Made by a program: the position numbers and the translations under genes. Shown here piece by piece: positions 45,101 to 51,076 of a DNA stretch of 51,076 bases (position 1 is its first letter; every line of letters begins with the position of its first letter). Source of the stretch: Acanthaster planci (lineage: Eukaryota; Echinodermata; Asteroidea; Valvatida; Acanthasteridae); contig NW_019091375.1 of NCBI RefSeq assembly GCF_001949145.1, forward strand, positions 2,824,921-2,875,996. The letters are read 5' to 3'. The notes below the pieces were generated by a model that saw only the letters and a list, made by a program, of their open reading frames with translations, searched no databases and had not been told where the DNA came from.

Positions 45101-46735
45101 CAAAATTGTAGCTTGTGATGTACAGAATCTAGCCACATCAAAAACTCATAACCTAACTCTGGTGACTTATTACCCATTTTTCTAGAGCCGTTCATATATA
45201 CAATATTTTTGGATGAGCAAAATGATCCAATACCAACGTGGGCATAGTGACAGAACATGTCTACAGCTAAGGTGGCACACTGATTGATGTCACAGGGATG
45301 AAGTTGATATTCTACTCACCTTTTCTCTCAGTAAATCATACATCATAATGTTCTGGGCAGTTCCCATATTGATCATACCCTGGTGGGCGAATAAAAACAT
45401 TTTCTTTTAAATACCCTACGTACCGTTCTTGTGATCCATCAAACAGTATCAAGATACACAAGGCCTAAAATATTACAGGCCTTCATTTTTAACAGGTATG
45501 ATCCATGCACTGTAGATGTACTAAGTGATGTCGACCGTGCAAAATTATTAGCAGCTCCAAATGCATGACTGAAATTAATAGGCCTGGTCTGATTCCAAGT
45601 CAAGTGACCTTTAGTGGGTTTCAAATATCAACAAATATGGTGTTATGGTCATAAGAGTTGTTGATGAAAGTAAATCCAACTATCAGTACAGTACTCAACA
45701 TGTTAGCTGTCCCAGCAAAGTACGCGCCATCTGCTTTATTTATAGTAATAATACTTATGACTCACTTTGTTATGGGAGGACGCTAAATGTATCTGAGAGC
45801 TGCTATATAGGTCTCACAACTTCGCAGGCTCAATCGGTCTATACTTGCACAGGAAATAGGGGGCTTGGCCAAATAATTTTGTGGACACAAAATGATTTCA
45901 AACTGAAGAAATAAAGGTTTTCTTTGTGTCATTTGCTTGTTTTCATTCTTGTATGAGTTGTAAACTAGATAGGTTTGCGGTAGCACTATGGACATCTCTT
46001 TTTGAGTATGTGGGGCTCTGCAGGAGACTGCGGGGGACCAGTGAAAAGGCAGCTTAATTCTTGTGTCCCTGTGGTGCTTTGGAGCTCCATCAGCCAAGTT
46101 AGATTTTGTCAAAGAAGAGTTCCATACACAGTACATGATACAAGAACATCAAGAATTATTTCCAACAGTGACCCGTTAGCAATCAGAACGCAAAAATATG
46201 TCAAGAAAAGTTCAATTTAGCATGTCCAGATGGAAAAATATCAAGTTGTTTAGTGAGAAAACACTTGTCCAATCTTTCACACCAGTGGTAGTGGAGTTTG
46301 TGCACTGGGTACAAATTGGCATCTGTAGGCCTACATATACATGTACATGGAACTATTAATTTGAGTATTAAACTCTTTATAAAACTCCACAGTATGCCCT
46401 TGCACCGGTTAGGTCTACATTAGCAAGCCTAGTAGTATAAGCCAATTTCCAGTTCCCCGCGCGAGTAAGTGATTAACAAAGCTCGAGGGGAACAAATTGT
46501 CTACAATAATACCAATCGTGAGCATCCATTCGGCAAACGTTACGCAACGTTGAAATGAGCTTGCGTGCACGTGAAAAAGGCTTAGGCCCATTATTACGTT
46601 TGGATTTTCTTCGGCATGATATTCCCCCTTGCCGACGATCCCTCCAGCTGCTGGAACCGCGCAACTTGCTTCGTACGTGAGGATCGCCCGGGCTCGCTGA
46701 GACACAGATGATTTCGGAGAAACAGACAAAGACAT
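33122..46735 (-). CDS. ACC synthase-like PLP-fold protein, copy B (12 exons, 435 aa)
   Basis: Tandem paralogue of copy A in the ACCS/ACCSL family. Exons in transcript order: 46598-46735, 45320-45379, 42555-42701, 42175-42241, 40395-40492, 39869-39946, 39647-39747, 39085-39226, 36810-36951, 34840-34982, 33657-33810, 33122-33159. Intron positions and phases match copy A throughout. Present: Asn210 in NPSNPLG, Asp238 and Tyr241 in DEVYM, Schiff-base Lys277 in FSK, alpha-carboxylate Arg411 in RGWFR. Changed: the PLP-phosphate Arg is His285 (MSGMHIA) and the Glu47-equivalent is Gln55 (TAQN). These suggest weakened cofactor binding or a different substrate. Intron 11 starts with a GC donor. An assembly gap lies in intron 10. 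The start ATG is the only one in exon 1 in frame with the family's first helix region; exon 1 itself is poorly conserved. It is divergent with the archaemetzincin gene. Confidence 0.9.
33655..33656 (-). other. GC splice donor of copy B intron 11
   Basis: Exon 11 ends GAGACAG and the intron starts GCAAGTG. AG|GCAAGT is the strict consensus of the minor GC-AG intron class. The acceptor is TTCCTTTTTCAG|CT at 33160-33161. At the homologous codon and phase copy A has CTCG|GTAAGAA. The join gives a terminal exon ALARMQKALKTN that aligns with copy A's ALQRIRQAL, which supports the call. Confidence 0.8.
34124..34136 (+). mobile_element. Terminus of a piggyBac-like MITE entering the gap
   Basis: CCCTAAGAGTCCC is identical to the right terminus (other strand) of the element at 3974-4279 and is preceded by TTCA, a near-TTAA. 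The rest of the element would lie in the unsequenced gap. Confidence 0.5.
34137..34561. other. Assembly gap (425 N)
   Basis: Run of N in intron 10 of copy B. No coding sequence is missing, since exons 10 and 11 are both complete on either side. Confidence 0.99.
35385..35429. repeat. 45-bp near-perfect palindrome
   Basis: Arms AGTATGCGGTCATGTGTATT(TT) and (AA)AATATACATGACCGCATACT pair at 21 of 22 positions around a 1-nt centre. It lies in intron 9 of copy B. No target duplication was recognised. Confidence 0.85.
36618..36713 (+). mobile_element. Half copy of MITE family M7
   Basis: Matches the right half of the elements at 30 kb: GCGCACTGGGTCGACAGATT, then CTGATTGGCCAA, then TTGGAGGCGCACTATTGTGA ending ATCGCCCGTA. 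The left arm is absent. It is in intron 9 of copy B, close to exon 9. Confidence 0.65.
38757..38878. mobile_element. MITE-like element family M1, copy 2
   Basis: Arms AACAATTGTTGCCTGCTGT and ACTGCAGGCGACAATTGTT are inverted repeats. The core shares GTGCCATTT, GGTGTACAAAATCCCA and ACCCCTACAC with the copy at 2402-2506. Confidence 0.65.
40130..40310 (+). repeat. tRNA-derived SINE
   Basis: Shows an RNA polymerase III A box (TGGTCGAGTGG, 40140-40150) and B box (GGTTTGATTCC, 40185-40195) at tRNA-like spacing. The ends cannot pair into an acceptor stem, and a non-tRNA body with AAGCACTGAGCATAAAGTGT follows, ending in an A-rich stretch. It is a retroposon and not a tRNA gene, in intron 5 of copy B. 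Confidence 0.65.
40804..41049 (+). repeat. 41-bp tandem repeat, 6 copies
   Basis: Six head-to-tail units of exactly 41 bp, each beginning AATAATAATACAGARCACTT and continuing RTAATGCGCYGGTATCCRCC plus A. Units differ by a few substitutions with no indels. In intron 4 of copy B. Confidence 0.9.
41230..41287. repeat. Short hairpin with TTAA/CCCTAAC end
   Basis: TTAACCCTAACCCTCCTCA at one side and TGAGGAGTGTTAGGGTGAA at the other form a stem of about 20 bp around a short loop. The ends resemble the piggyBac-like element at 3974-4279 (TTAA|CCCTAA), so it may be an internally deleted relative. Confidence 0.5.
43141..43383. mobile_element. MITE family M3, diverged copy
   Basis: Begins GGTAATTCCAGAGATATACG and, on the other strand, GGGTAATTCCAGAGATTCAG, followed on both sides by GGTCC. 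The ends share GGTAATTCCA..GGGWCC and GTGACA with the element at 6840-7117. It is 243 bp, in intron 2 of copy B. Confidence 0.6.
44208..44564 (-). repeat. tRNA-derived SINE with its body amplified in tandem
   Basis: On the minus strand from 44564: an A-box-like TTGGCACAGTGGTT, a B-box-like GGGTTTGATTCCAAC, then the body. The body segment (plus strand TTCTGGGTAAAACCGGGCCA, GGAATCAAAGGTGGGAGGAA, AACCCCACAGGAAGA; 54-55 bp) is repeated about five times toward 44208. A related SINE without amplification lies at 49665-49828. Confidence 0.7.
44745..45200. mobile_element. MITE family M2, copy 2
   Basis: The left arm ATATGTGACCTGCTCTGCAA and the right arm (other strand ATATGAACGGCTCTAGAAAA) both lead into GGGTAATAAGT. 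It is about 455 bp with no ORF, the same arms as 5362-5781. It lies in intron 2 of copy B, close to the donor of exon 2. Confidence 0.65.
46130..46340 (+). repeat. Dispersed repeat R2, copy 2
   Basis: Carries ATGTCAAGAAAAGTTCAATT, GTTTAGTGAGAAAACAC and GAGTTTGTGCACTGGGT in the same order as the 13-kb copy. In intron 1 of copy B. Confidence 0.5.
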
Positions 46736-47320
46736 TTTTAAAGGATTTTTGGTTCAAGTGAAGTCCCAGTTGAGTACACGTAATGATGCGGATAATGTTC
46801 TACCGGGCTTAACTTCTGCGATGTGGGCGATGTACATGTACATTGCATGCTTGCTAGATCGATCCATCCAGCGCTGCCGGCCTATGCCAGGCACTATCAG
46901 GAGGAGTCGCACGTCTGGGTACTAGTCTGGACATGTTGATTAAATTGATTCTCCTATTGCCGTAAACGGAGAGGAATTATCAAACAGATTGCTCTTATCT
47001 AACGATTCTGAGCCTCCTTATTGAACTAAATCTTTGATATCTACTTGTTGTTTTGCTACTTTGCGTAACTAAAGAAATATAAATTGCTGTAATTTAACTT
47101 ACATATAATTTAGACACCTAGCTGTTAATCAAAACACCCTATCTCTAGAAATGGAATAGTCTGTAAATTGACCAGTACAGTGCTCGGCCGGCCTAGCCTG
47201 GCGCGTCATGTTATTCTGGGTACATGCATGGGCCACAAACTTCGAACTTAGAGGTCGCTGGACATACACGTACACACGTACATGTACTGGAATTAGTCCC
47301 ATGAAAACACTCGTTTCATA
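46736..47320. promoter_or_regulatory. Divergent intergenic region, likely shared promoter
   Basis: Only 585 bp separate the start codons of ACCS-like copy B (leftward) and the archaemetzincin gene (rightward), so both promoters must lie here unless upstream non-coding exons exist. No TATA box is clear. It contains several GTACATGTAC palindromes (around 46834 and 47270-47287). Confidence 0.5.
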
Positions 47321-50215
47321 ATGTTGTCTCCATGGTTTTCGTGTTGTAGTAATACACAGGAGGACAGAGACCGTAAAAATGTGAAATATCTGGTGCACGA
47401 TTTGAAAACCTTCGAGGGAAATGTCCAAAGCTTATTCGAACTTTCTGCGCACTGCCTGTCCCTATCTAGGAGTAGGAGGCCTACATGTAATAATGACGAG
47501 GTCTGGGAGGAAGCACGGGAAGGTGATTCTCGAATAAACTTGGAATCGGCGCTTTTCCAGCACAAATCACCGGTTCCCATGAAGGGACGCCAGACGTACA
47601 GAATGTGGAAAGCCACAGTGGAGCTTAGCACAGGGCTTGTATTCAAGTCGGACCTGCTGGACAAGCCGAAAACCCTGCATTTTTGCCCACTGGAGCGATT
47701 CCCACAACCCGTCACATCTGGGTTTCGGATTCAAGGTTATAACCTGGTGCAGTACTTGGTGCACTTCTTGCAGGTTTATTTCCCTAATTTGGACATCAGG
47801 ATGGAGTCCGTGCATGATATCAATCAAGACTTGGAACTGGTAAGCAGGTACCACAGCAAGACGAACAAAAAGCAATTTTTAGTGACAGACTTGTATGCAA
47901 AGTTGCACAAACTGACAGGCATTCCATCGAGCGACTTCGTCCTCGGATTGACATGGACGGACCTGTATCCTAAAGAAGAGTTGAACTTTGTTCTTGGGGA
48001 AGCCTCATTCCGACACCGCTGTGCTGTACTCAGCTTTGGCCGGTATGAACCCCTGAGCTACAAGAGAAACCAAGGAGATGATGAACCTGAAGAAGAATCG
48101 ATTGCTGTTGATGGAGATTTGCTGTGGAAACTTCTCAGGGTAACTGAGTGCTCCCCTCATGATCATTGATTCAAACTTTCCATCAGGGCTGTTGCCTGAC
48201 CAGAGTTTGGGGGGTGTCAAAGTACCCACAAGTGGAACGTTTGGCACTGTGATAACACAAAGGCCGGGAAGTTCCATAAGTATGGATGCCAGTAATTATT
48301 TCTTACAGAGACCTACATGTATTAGCCTTCAGAAAGCAAACATTTGTCCTAAAAAGTTCAATTTAAGAGGGAAAAAAACCAAGTCGTTTACTGTGACTTT
48401 GACGGGGCCAAAACTAAATGTGTGCTCTGACATGGTACTTTCAGTCATTCCCTCTTAATAAGTCAGTGCTGTGTCCTTTGCCGGGTAGATCAGTCCAAGT
48501 GAGAACTATTCCACAAAGTTTTTGGCTTTCTCGGTTTTTCCTTTGATTGGTTTTTCTCTTTTTTGTGTGAGGTAATGGTACAGTAGCAACACTGGCTTTA
48601 AAAAAGGCCCGAGGTGGTCCCTAAAATGAGTGAGTTTATGTACATGTATGTTTGAATGGTCGATTTTCTGCACATTTGTTATGAACTAGTTAGTATATTC
48701 CCTAGTTGATTCTAAGCAAAAGTCCCAACTCCCAAGAGAAATCATTATTATAAATCTCTGGTAATGACACCAAGGATTCCTCAAAAGCACCCTAGGCACT
48801 CTAGCTCGCAAGCCTGAAGAAACCTGTAGAGAGGAGACAGGGAGAAGCAGTTACAGTTTTAGAGGTGGGAGGAAAACCTCAGAGGGTCATCCCATGTCAA
48901 GTCACACACCCTCCCCAGTGACACCTCTTCAATTTGCCTGATTTTTTATTCTATTAGTGCCATATGATGACAAATGAAAGAATCCAAAGTTTGAGCCTAC
49001 TAGCTCAAACGGTTTTCAAGTTATGGCCCTTCAAAGTTTGGGTGCCACGCCCACTTTTGAGATCCGGGAATTACCCTAATTTGGATGCCCAGATCTTTTG
49101 TTTTAAGGTAGGTACAGACCTGTAAATTGCTATATATATTTGTATTCTGGCCCTGTCTATCAGAATCTGCACTTAAAAATATCATACAAGTAGGTGTACT
49201 ATTTTTAAGAGATATTAACCCTTTAAAAGTCGATTTTCAATGATGCAGTACATTTTTTTGAGATTTTGGGGTTCCATATCTTGGAAATGTTTTGTGTTGG
49301 TGGGGCTTCAACTAATTTATCATCATATTTGGGAACTCTACTGTGTATTTACAGAGTTTCAAGGCACTCGGGCCTTTGGTGGGGGTGCAGGAGGGCTCCA
49401 AATATGGCCACGGGACAAAATTACCATTTTGGACCCCCTACTTCAGGCCACTAGTTGGCCATGTTTGCACATGATGATGGGAATGAGCTTTTCACCCCAT
49501 CACAGTCAGCTTTCATCAACATTTTGAGCCAATAAAAACTTTGATTATCCAACTCCTTCACTATGAACGAAGCCTTGGCATACATGTATGGTACTATTTT
49601 TGGGTATTTCCAAAAAAATCCGAAGTCCAGAAAGTAGGTCAACTCTTTTTTTTTTCTGGGGAATTGTGTGAATGGACATGGAATGACCCCAGAGGAATAT
49701 TCTGGATAAAACCCACAGAATCAGGTAGGGACTGAAAACCCAATCCACATGTTGACTGGGCCAGGATTCGAACCCGGGCCGCAGAGGTGGAAGGTGAGGA
49801 AAGAACCACTACGCCAACCTGACTCCCCAAGTGTGAACCTAGATCACGTTCTTTCTTACCACTTCTTACATGTAGAAGTAATTGTCATTGTATATCGGTA
49901 CTTCAGTTTGCTCATTGGTTTGTCCTCTCCCTGTAGGTTGCTACCCATGAAACCTGTCATCTCTTTGGCTTGAATCACTGTGTCTTCTTTAATTGTTCAA
50001 TGAACGAGAGCACTTCTGTTGCCGAAGCCCTAGCCCAACCCCTCATCCTGTGTCCAGTCTGCCTCCGAAAGATACAGCGCTTCCTGAAGTTTGGCATCGT
50101 GGAACGATACCGTAATCTTCTGAGCGCATGCCAATCACTCCAAGATGCCTATCCCTCTGAAGGAATGCAGACCACCGTGGACTGGCTTCGTAGATGCATG
50201 CAGTTTCTCAGTTGA
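47321..50215 (+). CDS. Archaemetzincin (AMZ) zinc metallopeptidase, 365 aa
   Basis: Two exons, 47321-48139 and 49937-50215 (TGA), joined in phase 0 by a GT-AG intron. Exon 2 opens with the archaemetzincin signature: zinc-binding HETCHLFGLNH (His277, His281, His287; catalytic Glu278), then Cys288, Cys293, Met295 (the Met-turn) and the CPVC pair (Cys312, Cys315), following the family pattern HExxHxxGxxHCx4CxM..CxxC. Upstream, FVLGLTWTDLYP and NFVLGEAS match conserved family segments. Length is close to human AMZ2 (about 360 aa), which supports the start chosen. A possible splice acceptor (GTGTTGTAG at 47342-47350) just inside exon 1 means the true N-terminus could instead come from an upstream exon. 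All catalytic and structural-zinc residues are present, so the enzyme should be active; physiological substrates of animal AMZ enzymes are poorly known. Confidence 0.93.
48270..48420 (+). repeat. Dispersed repeat R2, copy 3
   Basis: Shares ATGCCAGTAATTATTTC, TCAGAAAGCAAACATTTGTC and CTAAAAAGTTCAATTTAAGA with the copies at 13 and 46 kb. It lies in the AMZ intron. Confidence 0.5.
48855..48900 (+). repeat. SINE body fragment
   Basis: GAGGTGGGAGGAAAACCTCA then GAGGGTCATCCCATGTCAAG matches the body of the SINE family at 44.2-44.5 and 49.7 kb. No promoter boxes are attached. Confidence 0.45.
49665..49828 (-). repeat. tRNA-derived SINE, minus strand
   Basis: From 49828 leftward on the minus strand: GGGGAGTCAGGTTGGCGTAG, with A box TGGCGTAGTGG, and B box GGTTCGAATCC about 45 bp later, followed by a body ending in CCAGAATATTCCTCTGGGGT. 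It does not fold as a full tRNA, so it is a retroposon. It is in the AMZ intron, about 110 bp before exon 2. Confidence 0.7.
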
Positions 50216-51076
50216 TTCTCACATCTTTGCTCTGTAGTTGACCAACTTGGTAATCACGCTTTGCAGTAACTAGCAGTGGAGTTGGCCAGTGGGCCACTTT
50301 TGCTTATTAGGTCATTTTACAGTTGTTCCCTGGGCAGTTGCTGCTAAGGAGTGCTTGTCAGCTCACCTGTTAAGTGGATGTTGGAAGTGTGTGCAATAAA
50401 CAAGGCACTTTTTTTCTCAACATGGAGGGCATCTGCTCTGATTTGAACTAGTCATATTAGGAAGCCAGGGGTACGTGCAATTAAAGGCTGTACACGTCAA
50501 TTCAAAGAGAAATTGGACCTGTCTGATCAGTGCATTCCGTGCCTAATGCACATGAACCTGTGTACACAAACATTGAGTTTGTTGTAAAGGGCCATCATTG
50601 CTATGTAAAAACAATGCTATTTCTATTTGCCAAAAAGTCTGGGCTTGTGGAAAAGGGTTCTTAGTACATGTACATGTACATCTGTGCAATCCGCAATACA
50701 TCACTTTGGAACAAAATGCCATTCATGATCTTGCAGTCATGCGGCGAGTGGTAACCCTATGGCCTTGCACTGGGTACATTGGGGTAGACAGGGACAGTTA
50801 CCTTCAAATTTCATATTAATTATGCACAATGCCATGCATGTAGTTCAAGGCAATGTTGCTTCCCTCACTGAATTAGCCATGTACATGTAGACACCGCTTT
50901 CAAAGCTTCTTCAGATCAAAGATAAACTTTTAACTACGGTTTCTTTATAATAAACATGTTCAAGAGTTCACAGAATGTAAACGGTTATTTTCAATTATCC
51001 TTCCTTTGGTTTTACAGCACAAATATGCACCAGTGTCACGAGTCACTCTTTCGCATGTGTTTTCTATCTGGAACAC
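50216..51076. other. 3' flank of the archaemetzincin gene
   Basis: Contains the likely poly(A) signal at 50395-50400 and repeated GTACATGTAC palindromes (50665-50680, 50880-50888). No exon of another gene was recognised. Confidence 0.55.
50395..50400 (+). terminator. Poly(A) signal of the archaemetzincin gene
   Basis: AATAAA about 180 bp after the stop codon, followed within 60 bp by T-rich and TG-containing sequence. This is a usual spacing for an animal 3' UTR. Confidence 0.6.

Overview
The window is eukaryotic nuclear DNA, almost certainly from an invertebrate animal. Genes are split into many short exons by GT-AG introns, introns and intergenic DNA are full of short inverted-repeat transposons and tRNA-derived SINEs, and no bacterial operon signals are present. 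The gene content (an Ldh_2-type dehydrogenase, two ACC-synthase-like genes, an archaemetzincin) and the abundance of the palindrome TACATGTA suggest a marine deuterostome. Amphioxus (Branchiostoma) is my best guess, but this is inference and not proven here.

Layout. (1) About 1-9,903, plus strand: the last six coding exons of a malate/L-lactate dehydrogenase (Ldh_2) family gene whose first half lies upstream of the window. (2) About 9.9-14.1 kb: intergenic, between convergent genes. (3) 14,138-24,863, minus strand: a complete 12-exon 1-aminocyclopropane-1-carboxylate (ACC) synthase-like gene, 'copy A', 462 codons. (4) About 24.9-33.1 kb: intergenic, with a mariner-like element, degenerate repeats and an ~0.83-kb false duplication at a contig join marked by a single N. 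(5) 33,122-46,735, minus strand: a second complete 12-exon ACC synthase-like gene, 'copy B', 435 codons. It has the same intron positions and phases as copy A, and an assembly gap (34,137-34,561) lies in one intron. (6) 46,736-47,320: a 585-bp divergent intergenic region. (7) 47,321-50,215, plus strand: a two-exon archaemetzincin (AMZ) metallopeptidase gene of 365 codons. (8) The remaining 860 bp is 3' flank.

The genes do not form an obvious pathway. The two ACCS-like genes are a tandem pair that has diverged considerably. Copy A keeps the expected PLP- and substrate-contacting residues of the fold-type I aminotransferase family. Copy B has lost the PLP-phosphate arginine (His instead) and the substrate-specificity glutamate (Gln instead), and it uses a GC donor where copy A uses GT. 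Copy A carries a 21-22 bp minisatellite that starts exactly at its exon 9 splice donor and repeats that donor sequence. These features, plus several short transposon families shared between distant introns, are the most notable content. I found no CRISPR, phage, operon or recognisable non-coding RNA gene.
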